A DNA stretch of 25,977 nt from Acuticoccus sp038745295 (GTDB lineage Bacteria > Pseudomonadota > Alphaproteobacteria > Rhizobiales > Amorphaceae). Made by a program: the position numbers and the translations under genes. The notes beneath the pieces were generated by a model. The model worked only from the letters and a program-made list of their open reading frames with translations. It was not told where the DNA came from and ran no database searches. Each line of letters opens with the position of its first letter. The stretch's first letter is position 1. Positions 14,573 to 21,672 of the stretch are shown here, piece by piece. The DNA is taken from positions 1-25,977 of the forward strand of contig JBCDLN010000015.1 of the NCBI GenBank assembly GCA_038745295.1. The letters are read 5' to 3'.

Positions 14573-15757
14573 TTACTGGCAGCGAGCGCTTTGGCGCGCG
14601 CCGCGGGAGAAGATCCATTCTGGCTTTACACCAAAGTGGGGGGTGAGATTGGAAACTGCGGTCCACCCATCGAACCGCCCATCATCGTCATAGTCCACCT
14701 CGATGACGGCGCCGCGTTGCCGCCCGACGCGGGTGCTATTGGCAAAGTCGATGGTTTTGGGATGTGCCGCCGTCCGCCGCCCACGGCAGCGGTTTGTGGC
14801 ACTCAACAGATCGCGTGGGCCGGACTGTGCGCTCTTTCTGATACGGGCATCCCCGTCGCACGCAAACCGGCGGCCTGCGAAGATGGCACGGGTACGCTGA
14901 GGGTCGAGCCGAATCGTTCCCTTGCGCCCCCAAAAGCCCAGCGGCCGGTCGGCAAAGCGGGCATTCTTCACGTTCACATCAAGGGGCAGACCGCTCCTGC
15001 AGGAACCCGGCTGACCTGTAAAGAACTCCAAATTCACGCCGTTCTGAAACAGGTGCCACTTGCCCGTGTTGTGGAAGGCACTGGTGCCCGGGTAGGCCCG
15101 AGAGGCGGACAGCCACGCGTGGTCGATAAGCCCTTCATCCCCTAAGACTTGAAGCGCATCACCGTTGCCATAGGCACCTAATTGATAGCGGCCTCTGCGT
15201 AAAATCCTGCGCACCTCTTTAAAGTATTCTAGCATCGCTTTGCGGGTTTCAGCGTCGCGGGCACTGAAGGCAATATCAACGCCAAAGTAGATGGCTGAAC
15301 CTGCCGGCTGCCCAAGAGACTTCGCCTGCGCAACAGCCGCTTGCGCATCAAGGGCCGCTTCTTGTTTGGGTGTTCTGGGCCTTGAGGTTGCTTTGCAATT
15401 TTTATCAGCAAGAGGTTTGCCGTCCCGATCGCGACCAATGAACTTGTTTTTGGAATCGTTATTGTATTGGTAGATCGACAGGATCGCGAAGCCATTGTCC
15501 AGAAGCTGGCGGACTTCGCTGCCTTGATCGCGCGCAGAGCCTTGGTCGATGAGACGCTTTTCAGGAATGCTCCGCTCGGGCTGCGCACAGCGGGCGAGGT
15601 AACGGCCCACAACTTGAACGCCGCTCTTTTTCAACTCGTTGATAAAGGGGCGCGTATCCCAGGCAGTATCAATTATGGCCGCGCGGGTATCAGCTAAGGC
15701 GCTTGCGGCAGCGGCCCACGCGGTCATGAGTGCAAGTGCGGCGGCAAGGTGGCGCAT
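14573..15757 (-). CDS. Secreted DUF1906 (Rv2525c-like, glycoside-hydrolase-like) protein with C-terminal extension
   Basis: This 394-residue protein has a clear signal peptide (MRHLAAALALMTAWAAAASALA, then DTRAA), so it is exported. Residues about 25-265 match the DUF1906/Rv2525c fold, a GH25-like TIM barrel: AIIDTAWDTRPFINELKKSG, VGRYLARC, GFAILSIYQYNN, IYFGVDIAFSA, YQLGAYGNGDAL and the closing WHLFQNGVN through PLDVNV. Such proteins are thought to act on or bind cell-envelope glycans, though catalysis is not established. The last 110 or so residues are an extra region, rich in Arg and Cys, that ends with a calcium-loop-like DYDDDGRFDG. The ATG at 15757 has GGGAG 8 nt upstream. Its partner gene, if any, is not evident; the gene at 15976 is divergent. 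Confidence 0.75.
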   Translation of the reverse strand: MRHLAAALALMTAWAAAASALADTRAAIIDTAWDTRPFINELKKSGVQVVGRYLARCAQPERSIPEKRLIDQGSARDQGSEVRQLLDNGFAILSIYQYNNDSKNKFIGRDRDGKPLADKNCKATSRPRTPKQEAALDAQAAVAQAKSLGQPAGSAIYFGVDIAFSARDAETRKAMLEYFKEVRRILRRGRYQLGAYGNGDALQVLGDEGLIDHAWLSASRAYPGTSAFHNTGKWHLFQNGVNLEFFTGQPGSCRSGLPLDVNVKNARFADRPLGFWGRKGTIRLDPQRTRAIFAGRRFACDGDARIRKSAQSGPRDLLSATNRCRGRRTAAHPKTIDFANSTRVGRQRGAVIEVDYDDDGRFDGWTAVSNLTPHFGVKPEWIFSRGARQSARCQ

Positions 15758-15975
15758 CGATCAAACTCCCACATCGGCACATTCACGCGCCAAAAGACGG
15801 CACAGCCCCACTACCAATGCCGCGAAGCTTCGCTGCGCTCAACACCCCTGGTGCTAAGCGACGCCCCGCTGAAACGCACTTCGACGGCCGCTCCGCCCTC
15901 GCGCTCTTCCGGACCAGGTCGGCGTTGCGCGCAGCGCCATCCCGCGGCATGAGGTGTTGATCGCGGGGGATCACC

Positions 15976-16584
15976 ATGGCGCTGACATTTTGGTACGAGT
16001 TTTCGTCCACCTACTCCTATCTCTCTGCGCTGCGCATCGAGGATGCGGCCAAAGCCGCCCATGTCCCTGTCGTGTGGCAGCCGTTCTTGTTGGGGCCGAT
16101 CTTTAAGGCAAGCGGCTACGGGGGCTCGCCCAATTTAATGTCGAAGGAGAAGGCCAGCTACATGTGGACCGATGCGGCACGGCGGGCGGACCAACGCGGC
16201 CACCCGTTTCAGAGGCCCCTGCCATTTCCACAAAACAGCGTGCTCGCCGCCCGCGCCGCCATTGCGCTACCTCCCGCGAAGAGGCCACGGTTTTCCAAAG
16301 CGATTTTTGCCGAAGTGTTTGCGAACCAACGCGATATTGCCGACCCTGCCGTGATTGTCCAGGCGGCCGCCACGGCCGACCTTGATGCTGAGGCCGTCCT
16401 CGCCAACGGCCGCTCAAGCGAAGCACGCGCTGCTCTCTTTGCAGCCGTCGAAAAGGCGCAAGAGCTTGCGATTTTTGGCGCCCCCACCTTCATCACCAGC
16501 GACCACGCCCTGTTTTGGGGCGATGACCGCCTTGAGGACGCCCTGGCCTGGGAGGCATCCGGAAGCCAGCCCGACGCGCGATAA
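15976..16584 (+). CDS. 2-hydroxychromene-2-carboxylate isomerase family protein (DsbA/GST-kappa fold)
   Basis: This 202-residue cytoplasmic protein has a thioredoxin-like fold with a helical insertion. The N-terminal FWYEFSSTYSYLSALR corresponds to the family's D-x2-SP-x-SYLA motif, with S11 as the likely glutathione-contacting Ser and Thr in place of the usual Pro. The cis-Pro segment and C-terminal signature are FGAPTFITSDHALFWGDDRLEDAL. The characterised member, NahD, isomerises a naphthalene-degradation intermediate using glutathione. Most homologues are of unknown substrate, and no aromatic-degradation genes are near, so a general glutathione-dependent role is more likely. ATG 15976 follows GGGGGATC. 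The adjacent divergent DUF1906 gene shares a 218-bp upstream region that contains the 12-bp palindrome GCGAAGCTTCGC (15822-15833). Confidence 0.87.
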   Translation: MALTFWYEFSSTYSYLSALRIEDAAKAAHVPVVWQPFLLGPIFKASGYGGSPNLMSKEKASYMWTDAARRADQRGHPFQRPLPFPQNSVLAARAAIALPPAKRPRFSKAIFAEVFANQRDIADPAVIVQAAATADLDAEAVLANGRSSEARAALFAAVEKAQELAIFGAPTFITSDHALFWGDDRLEDALAWEASGSQPDAR

Positions 16585-16653
16585 ACCAACGGCAGTGGTT
16601 GACGCCGAGCGCACCCTCCCCTGGAGTGAGGCGGCGCACTTGAGGGAGAAGCG

Positions 16654-17676
16654 ATGCGTGTGTTGGTGACAGGCGGGGCCGGCTATATCGGCTCACACGC
16701 TGCCAAAGCGCTGGCGGAGGCCGGCCACGAACCTGTCGTATTCGACAGTTTGCGCACCGGCCATCGCTGGGCGGTACAGTGGGGTCCCTTCGTCCACGGC
16801 GATATTCGCGATGTGCTCCTGTTGGCTGAGACAATGCGCGCCCACGCCATTGATGCGGTCATGCATTTTGCAGCCCTTGCCGATGTCCCCACCGCCGTCG
16901 CCCAGCCTGGCCTTTGCTGGGATATCAACGTCACCGGCACGCTTGCGCTTTTGTCGGCCATGAAGCTGACGGGTGTGGATAAGATCGTGTTCTCATCCAC
17001 CTGCGCCGTCTACGGGCCGAGCGACGATGTCCCGATGACGGAGGCAACAGCGCAAAACCCCATCAGCCCGTACGGACACTCCAAGCGCGCAATGGAGCAA
17101 ATCATTGCCGAGCACGCCGCGGCGTATGGCTTTGGTGGCGTGGCGCTGCGGTACTTTAACGTGGCCGGGGCTGATCCCGATGGCGACATTGGCGAGGAAC
17201 ACGCGCCTGAGACCCATCTCATCCCAGTGGTGCTGGAGGCTGCGGCTGGGGCGCGCCCGTTCATTGCCATCAATGGGGATGACTATCCAACCAACGATGG
17301 AACCTGTGTGCGCGATTATGTGCACGTGGCGGACCTTGCTAAAGCCCATGTGGCTGCCCTTAGCACGATCGACGGCGGGACTGTGGCGGCGTTTAACCTT
17401 GGCACGGGCCACGGTTATTCGGTGAAGGAGGTGATCGAAGCAGCCGAGCGTGTGACCGGGCGAACCATCCCCGTGCGCAACGGACCCCGGCGGGAGGGCG
17501 ATCCTGCCCGCCTCACAGCCGATGCGTCCGCCGCACAGGCAAAGCTTGCCTTTGACCCAAATGCCAGCGCGCTCGACACCATGATCGCCTCCACCTGGAG
17601 ATGGATGGTGGAGCACCGCACAGGTGTTCGCCTTCCATCGATGCTAGATCGCGGCAACAGGAACCGCTCCATCTGA
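16654..17676 (+). CDS. galE: UDP-glucose 4-epimerase
   Basis: This 340-residue short-chain-dehydrogenase-fold enzyme interconverts UDP-glucose and UDP-galactose for polysaccharide synthesis. The NAD motif GGAGYIG is at 7-13. The catalytic residues are T116 (FSSTCAVYG, Thr in place of the usual Ser), Y140 and K144 (PYGHSK). Family segments HFAALADVPTAV, LRYFNVAGADPDG, TCVRDYVHVADLAKAH and FNLGTGHGYSVKEVI are all present. GAGGGAG upstream of ATG 16654 supports the start. Length is normal. The gene stands alone, 69 bp after the isomerase gene and 114 bp before the lyase gene, and none of its neighbours is an obvious glycan-synthesis gene. Confidence 0.93.
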   Translation: MRVLVTGGAGYIGSHAAKALAEAGHEPVVFDSLRTGHRWAVQWGPFVHGDIRDVLLLAETMRAHAIDAVMHFAALADVPTAVAQPGLCWDINVTGTLALLSAMKLTGVDKIVFSSTCAVYGPSDDVPMTEATAQNPISPYGHSKRAMEQIIAEHAAAYGFGGVALRYFNVAGADPDGDIGEEHAPETHLIPVVLEAAAGARPFIAINGDDYPTNDGTCVRDYVHVADLAKAHVAALSTIDGGTVAAFNLGTGHGYSVKEVIEAAERVTGRTIPVRNGPRREGDPARLTADASAAQAKLAFDPNASALDTMIASTWRWMVEHRTGVRLPSMLDRGNRNRSI

Positions 17677-17790
17677 CAAGGCGGTGGGCGCACTGCTGAT
17701 AAAGCGCTCGTCCGATCTGGTGGCAATCATGGAGCGCACGCGCTAGCGTCACGCCATCCGATATCAACGCGTCTTAACAACGGTCACACC

Positions 17791-18741
17791 ATGAGCCACC
17801 GCCTCACAGAAGCCGCGCGCGGCGTCTTCATCATTTCAGCAACGCCCTTTGATGATCACGGGGCGGTGGACCACCATAGCTTGGCGCGGCTCACCCAGTT
17901 CTACCTGGAGAAGGGCGTTACCGGCATCACCATTTTGGGGATGATGGGCGAAGCGCCCAAGCTCACCGCTGAAGAATCAGAAGCCGTCATTACCACCGTC
18001 ATGTCTGAAGTGGCGCGCAGGGTGCCGGTGGTGGTAGGGGTCTCCAACGCTGGGCTCGACAATTTGGCAAGGCTTGCTGACACCGCCATGACCGCAGGTG
18101 CTGCCGGTGTCATGATCGCGCCCAACGCAGGCGCCAAGACAGAGACCGGCGTCATCACTGCCTTTGAGCGCATTGCGACGCGGCTTCCTGGTGTGCCTCT
18201 CGTCTATCAGGACTTCCCGCTCACCACCCAAATGCCCATCTCGGCCAAGGCATTTATCGACCTGGTGGAGGAGAACGCCTCCGTCGTCATGCTGAAACAC
18301 GAAGACTGGCCGGGGCTGCAAAAGCTGTCTGACATCAGGGCCCAATCAGAGAAACGGGGCGTGCGGCGCGTCTCGATCCTGTGTGGCAATGGCGGGCTTT
18401 ATTTGCCGCAAGAGCTTGCCCGCGGGGCCGATGGCGCCATGACCGGATTTGCTTATCCTGAAATGCTGGTGGAGGTGGTGCGCCGCCATCTCGCCGGCGA
18501 TGTGGATGGGGCCGAAGATGTGTTTGACGCCTACCTCCCCCTCATTCGCCATGAACAGCAGCCTGGCTATGGCCTTGCGGTTCGCAAGGAGATCCTGCGC
18601 CGCCGCGGCGTCATTGCATCGGCCGCCGTACGCGCGCCTGGGCCCAAGATCGACGCAGCCGGCCACGATGAATTGACCCGCCTCACTGCCAGGCTGGACG
18701 CGCGCCTTTCTGCGCTTGGGTCGGCAAAGGCCGCGGCCTGA
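17791..18741 (+). CDS. Dihydrodipicolinate synthase/N-acetylneuraminate lyase superfamily protein
   Basis: This 316-residue class I aldolase-fold protein forms a Schiff base through K169 (VVMLKHED), with the partner Tyr Y139 (PLVYQDFP). The conserved pocket motif GTTGE of true DHDPS reads GMMGEAPKLT here (50-59), so the two Thr that hold the pyruvate carboxylate are Met. With a different pocket, lysine biosynthesis is unlikely and another keto-acid lyase or dehydratase function is more probable. The C-terminal 50 residues are an extra helical region. Its TGA overlaps the ATG of the hydantoinase gene by one base (TGATG), so the two are co-translated and probably act in one pathway. The upstream Shine-Dalgarno is weak. 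Confidence 0.88.
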   Translation: MSHRLTEAARGVFIISATPFDDHGAVDHHSLARLTQFYLEKGVTGITILGMMGEAPKLTAEESEAVITTVMSEVARRVPVVVGVSNAGLDNLARLADTAMTAGAAGVMIAPNAGAKTETGVITAFERIATRLPGVPLVYQDFPLTTQMPISAKAFIDLVEENASVVMLKHEDWPGLQKLSDIRAQSEKRGVRRVSILCGNGGLYLPQELARGADGAMTGFAYPEMLVEVVRRHLAGDVDGAEDVFDAYLPLIRHEQQPGYGLAVRKEILRRRGVIASAAVRAPGPKIDAAGHDELTRLTARLDARLSALGSAKAAA

Positions 18742-20195
18742 TGCTCGACACCGTTATCACGGGAGGCACCGTCGCCACCGCGAGCGACACCTTTGCCGCA
18801 GACGTTGGGATCAAAGATGGCAAGGTGGTGGCGCTGGGACTGGGTCTTGAGGGCGCAGACACCATCGACGCCACACGCAAGCTGGTGCTGCCCGGCGGCA
18901 TCGAAAGCCATTGCCATATCGAACAAGAGTCGGCGACAGGCGCGATGACGTCCGACGACTACTACACTGGCAGCGTTTCAGCGCTTTATGGCGGCAACAC
19001 AAGCTTTGTGCCCTTTGCTGCGCAGCATCGCGGCCAGACAGTCAGAGATACGCTGGCGCTTTATCACGAGCGGGCGCAAAAATCGGTGATCGACTACTCG
19101 TTCCACCTCATCGTGACCGACCCGACCGAGACGGTGTTGAAGGAGGAGCTGCCGGAAGCGTTCGCAGGTGGGGTGACGAGCTTCAAGGTCTTTATGACCT
19201 ACGATAAGATGATCGTCAGCGATGAGATGATGCTCGACATCCTGGTCACCGCTCGCGAGCACGGTGCACTCACCATGGTGCATGCCGAAAACAATGCGCT
19301 CATCAAGTGGATGGTGCGGCGGCTCCTTGCCGATGGGCACGATGCGCCAAAGTTTCACGCCGTCAGCCATCCGGCGGCGGCCGAGGCAGAGGCCATCCAC
19401 CGGGGGATCCGGCTTGCAACGTTTGTGGGTGCGCCGCTCCTGATTGTGCACGTCTCCACCGATGAGGGGGCCAAGCTGGTCGCCAATGCGCGCCTAGAAG
19501 GCCATGCGATCTTCGGCGAGACCTGCCCCCAATACTTCTTCCTTACCCACCAGGCCCTTGATCGACCGGGGGCTGAGGGGGCGAAATTCATGTGCTCGCC
19601 GCCTGTGCGCGATACCGCAACCCAGCGGGCGCTCTGGCGGCATCTTCAGGCCGGCACGTTCCATCTTTGGTCCTCAGACCACGCGCCTTACCGGTTTGAT
19701 GCCTCCGGGAAGCTTTCGGCAGGCCCCAATCCCCCGTTCAACAAAGTGGCCAACGGGATGCCGGGGATTGCTATGCGCGCGCCCCTTTTGATGTCGGAAG
19801 GGGTCAGGAAAGGGCGGATCTCGCTCAATCAGTTTGTTGCACTCACGTCAACAAACGCCGCTAAGCTTTTTGGGATGCACCCCCAAAAGGGCACCATCGC
19901 CATCGGCTCTGACGCAGACATTACCATTTGGGATCCTGAGGACACCCGCACGGTGACGGCTGCTGCCATGCACGATGCGATGGACTACACCCCGTTTGAG
20001 GGGATGGTTGTCACCGGTTGGCCTCACCGCGTCCTGACTCGGGGCAGGACCGCGCTGAGCGGGGAGATGCTTGTGGCCAAACGGGGTGACGGGGCGTTTA
20101 TCAAAAGAGCCCCGTTCGACTTTACCGGCTATACGCCGCAGACCCCGCCGGAGCTTGACCCCTCCAACGGGTTTGGTGTGGAGCTCATCAAGTAA
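18741..20195 (+). CDS. Dihydropyrimidinase/D-hydantoinase family amidohydrolase
   Basis: This 484-residue cytoplasmic cyclic-amide hydrolase opens hydantoin or dihydropyrimidine rings. The binuclear metal site is complete: H57 and H59 (ESHCHIEQ), carboxylated K149 (TSFKVFMTY), H181 (MVHAEN), H237 (VHVSTDEGA) and D313 (SSDHAPYRFD). The usual Asp before the first His is Glu. The C-terminal segment KLFGMHPQKGTIAIGSDADI is typical. Coupling to the DHDPS-like gene suggests that ring opening supplies an acid to a lyase step. Allantoin is also a hydantoin, so a role after the UraD reaction is possible, though the gene is 7 kb away. Family firm, substrate open. Confidence 0.92.
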   Translation: MLDTVITGGTVATASDTFAADVGIKDGKVVALGLGLEGADTIDATRKLVLPGGIESHCHIEQESATGAMTSDDYYTGSVSALYGGNTSFVPFAAQHRGQTVRDTLALYHERAQKSVIDYSFHLIVTDPTETVLKEELPEAFAGGVTSFKVFMTYDKMIVSDEMMLDILVTAREHGALTMVHAENNALIKWMVRRLLADGHDAPKFHAVSHPAAAEAEAIHRGIRLATFVGAPLLIVHVSTDEGAKLVANARLEGHAIFGETCPQYFFLTHQALDRPGAEGAKFMCSPPVRDTATQRALWRHLQAGTFHLWSSDHAPYRFDASGKLSAGPNPPFNKVANGMPGIAMRAPLLMSEGVRKGRISLNQFVALTSTNAAKLFGMHPQKGTIAIGSDADITIWDPEDTRTVTAAAMHDAMDYTPFEGMVVTGWPHRVLTRGRTALSGEMLVAKRGDGAFIKRAPFDFTGYTPQTPPELDPSNGFGVELIK

Positions 20196-20324
20196 GGTTT
20201 TCCCCAAACACCCTTCATCGCCTGCAGCGTATTGAAAGACAGTGTGCTGGTGCCGTCGGCGAAAATCGATCGGATCAGCCAGCGAGGGCTTTGCACCGCG
20301 TGGTCCGAGATGCCCAGAGAAAGA

Positions 20325-20353
20325 TCCGCTCAGTTTGCATCCAACTGAGCGGA
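20325..20353. repeat. Inverted repeat, 11-bp perfect arms
   Basis: TCCGCTCAGTT (20325-20335) and AACTGAGCGGA (20343-20353) are perfectly complementary around a 7-nt spacer. An A-run (20355-20360) follows on the plus strand, which is the wrong polarity for a terminator in either direction. It could be a transcript-stabilising hairpin or a protein-binding site. Confidence 0.75.
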
Positions 20354-20394
20354 CAAAAAAGTGCTCGCCCCAAAGAGCGCGCATGTTTGCCTTC

Positions 20395-20415
20395 CTCGAT
20401 CTGATCCAGATCGAG
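20395..20415. repeat. Inverted repeat, 9-bp perfect arms
   Basis: CTCGATCTG (20395-20403) and CAGATCGAG (20407-20415) are perfect arms around ATC. The very short spacer suits a DNA-level dyad operator better than an RNA loop. Confidence 0.7.
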
Positions 20416-20509
20416 CGCGACATGCGCTAGTTGTAGAAGCGTTGAAGGTTGTTCACTCTTAGCTGCGCCACAACTCAGAAGTGTTCCTAAAGAACCCTTC
20501 CCATGTTCC

Positions 20510-20526
20510 TTTGGTGGGACACCAAA
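20510..20526. repeat. Inverted repeat TTTGGTG-GGA-CACCAAA
   Basis: Seven-base perfect arms surround a GGA spacer. It lies between the other inverted repeats of this intergenic region. Function unknown. Confidence 0.6.
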
Positions 20527-20561
20527 CAGCGACGTTCCTCCGGAGCCGACACCGTCAGAAG

Positions 20562-20630
20562 CCCGCGGTCGGCCTGATGGGTCAACCCCGAAGAGCGAAG
20601 CGTGGGTTGATGCATCAGGGCGACCGCGGG
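20562..20630. repeat. Long near-perfect hairpin, about 69 nt
   Basis: Nested complementary blocks are CCCGCGGTCG (20562-20571) with CGACCGCGGG (20621-20630), CCTGAT (20573-20578) with ATCAGG (20614-20619), and TCAACCC (20582-20588) with GGGTTGA (20604-20610). They leave one G-G mismatch, a small internal loop and a 15-nt terminal loop. This gives 23 perfect pairs, far beyond chance. It lies about 80 nt past the fpr stop on the minus strand. A structured 3' end, small RNA or REP-like element would all fit. Confidence 0.8.
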
Positions 20631-20709
20631 ACAATTGACCCTAGGCGGGAGCAGTGAGGCACGGCCCCTACGGCGGTTCCGCCATGAACAACGTTGATGG
20701 AAACGACAG

Positions 20710-21510
20710 CTAGCCCACGAAAGCGCGCTCCACCACATAGGTCGCGGGCTTGTTGTTAGCGCCCTCTTCGAACCCGCGTGCTTCAAGGATCTGTTGCGTG
20801 TCCCGCAGCATCTCCATGGAGCCGCAAATCATTGCCCGATCGGTGGCAGGGTCGAGGGGCGCAATGTTAAGCGCATCGAACAGACTGCCGCTCTCGATGA
20901 GGTCGGTCACCCGGCCCTCATGGGTGTGTGCTTCGCGCGTAGTGCTGGTGAAGAGGGTCAGCCTGTCGCCGGCAAATTCGCAGACGAGGGGGTCGGATTT
21001 TGCCATCTCGCCGACTTCTTGCGCATAGCGCAGTTCGGCGACCTCGCGGCAGGTCTCGGTGAGGATGACCTCGTCAAACTTTTCGTACGTCTCTGGGTCA
21101 CGTACCAGCGAGGCAAAAGGTGCGACCCCCGTGCCAGTCCCAAACAAAAACAGCCGCTTGCCGGGGATTAACGCGTCGTTGACCAAAGTGCCCGTGGGCT
21201 TTTTGCCCAAGAACACCGTATCGCCCGGCTCGATCCGTTGGAGCTTTTCGGTGAGCGGCCCGTTTGGGACCTTGATGGAGAAGAATTCCAACTCATCATC
21301 CCAAGCGGGGCTCGCAATGGAGTAGGCGCGCTTTGGCGTCCCCTCAAGGCCGATCATCACAAACTCGCCGGAGCGAAAACGGAAGCTTGCGGGCCGGGTG
21401 AGCCTGAACCGGAAGAGCCGTGGGGTATAGTGCTCCACCTCTGTGACCGTCTCGGCAAAGAGGTTTTTTGGCGTCGGCCGGTTTGTGACAACGGCTTCAA
21501 CAGCGGCCAT
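20710..21510 (-). CDS. fpr: Ferredoxin/flavodoxin-NADP reductase, bacterial subclass I (Fpr)
   Basis: This 266-residue FAD enzyme moves electrons between NADPH and ferredoxin or flavodoxin, and in many bacteria it belongs to the oxidative-stress response. The FAD-binding RAYSIASPAWD, the NADP-side GTGTGVAPFASLVRDPETY, the CGSMEMLRDT segment and the C-terminal VVERAFVG mark the bacterial family with its short aromatic C-terminal tail. I start at ATG 21510, with GGGTGAT just upstream. The frame is open much further, but that region overlaps the divergent amidohydrolase gene. A -35/-10 pair and a SoxR-like palindrome lie 30-70 bp upstream. It converges on the hydantoinase gene across the palindrome-rich region. 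Confidence 0.93.
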   Translation of the reverse strand: MAAVEAVVTNRPTPKNLFAETVTEVEHYTPRLFRFRLTRPASFRFRSGEFVMIGLEGTPKRAYSIASPAWDDELEFFSIKVPNGPLTEKLQRIEPGDTVFLGKKPTGTLVNDALIPGKRLFLFGTGTGVAPFASLVRDPETYEKFDEVILTETCREVAELRYAQEVGEMAKSDPLVCEFAGDRLTLFTSTTREAHTHEGRVTDLIESGSLFDALNIAPLDPATDRAMICGSMEMLRDTQQILEARGFEEGANNKPATYVVERAFVG

Positions 21511-21538
21511 AGCATCACCCAGAATTGTTTGTACACGA

Positions 21539-21567
21539 ACGATATCGCGTCTGGTTTCAAGCGTCAA
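21539..21567 (-). promoter_or_regulatory. Candidate fpr promoter
   Basis: On the minus strand TTGACG (21567-21562) and TATCGT (21544-21539) are separated by exactly 17 bp, about 30 bp upstream of the fpr start. The -35 matches five of six consensus bases and the -10 four of six. The -35 overlaps one arm of the SoxR-like palindrome. Confidence 0.5.
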
Positions 21568-21580
21568 GCTAACTTGACAG
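21561..21580. promoter_or_regulatory. SoxR-box-like palindrome between fpr and the enamidase-like gene
   Basis: On the minus strand the core is GTCAAGTTAGCTTGAC (21578-21563), with perfect 6-bp arms and a 4-bp centre. Compared with the SoxR consensus core TCAAGTTAACTTGA it differs at one of 14 positions. SoxR controls fpr indirectly in enterics and superoxide/redox genes directly in other bacteria. The site could serve either divergent gene. SoxR normally binds within a 19-20 bp spacer, and I do not see a perfect pair of hexamers at that spacing, so the assignment is provisional. Confidence 0.5.
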
Positions 21581-21672
21581 ATACAAGCACAATCCCCGCC
21601 GCCCACCGGCTCGCTGCGGTTCCACGGCGCCACGAAAGGCTCTAGGCTCGCCAAAGTTGCCGGAGATTGACC

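Larger units (their letters stand above)
20196..20709. other. Convergent intergenic region rich in perfect inverted repeats
   Basis: No credible gene lies in these 514 bases between the convergent hydantoinase and fpr genes. Instead there are at least four strong inverted repeats (20325-20353, 20395-20415, 20510-20526, 20562-20630) and a small GGCGG-TT-CCGCC (20672-20683). None has a classic T-run. I see no transposase remnant or target duplication. Confidence 0.65.

Noticed and set aside
15822..15833. GCGAAGCTTCGC palindrome between the DUF1906 and isomerase genes
   Set aside because: A 12-bp palindrome without repeats or promoter hexamers around it is not enough to claim an operator.
17791..18741. 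Lysine-biosynthesis dihydrodipicolinate synthase (dapA)
   Set aside because: The Thr-Thr pair of the pyruvate pocket is replaced by Met-Met, and the gene is coupled to a hydantoinase rather than to housekeeping genes.
20325..20360. Intrinsic terminator of the hydantoinase gene
   Set aside because: The stem is perfect, but it is followed by As, not Ts, and there is no A-run before it for the minus strand.
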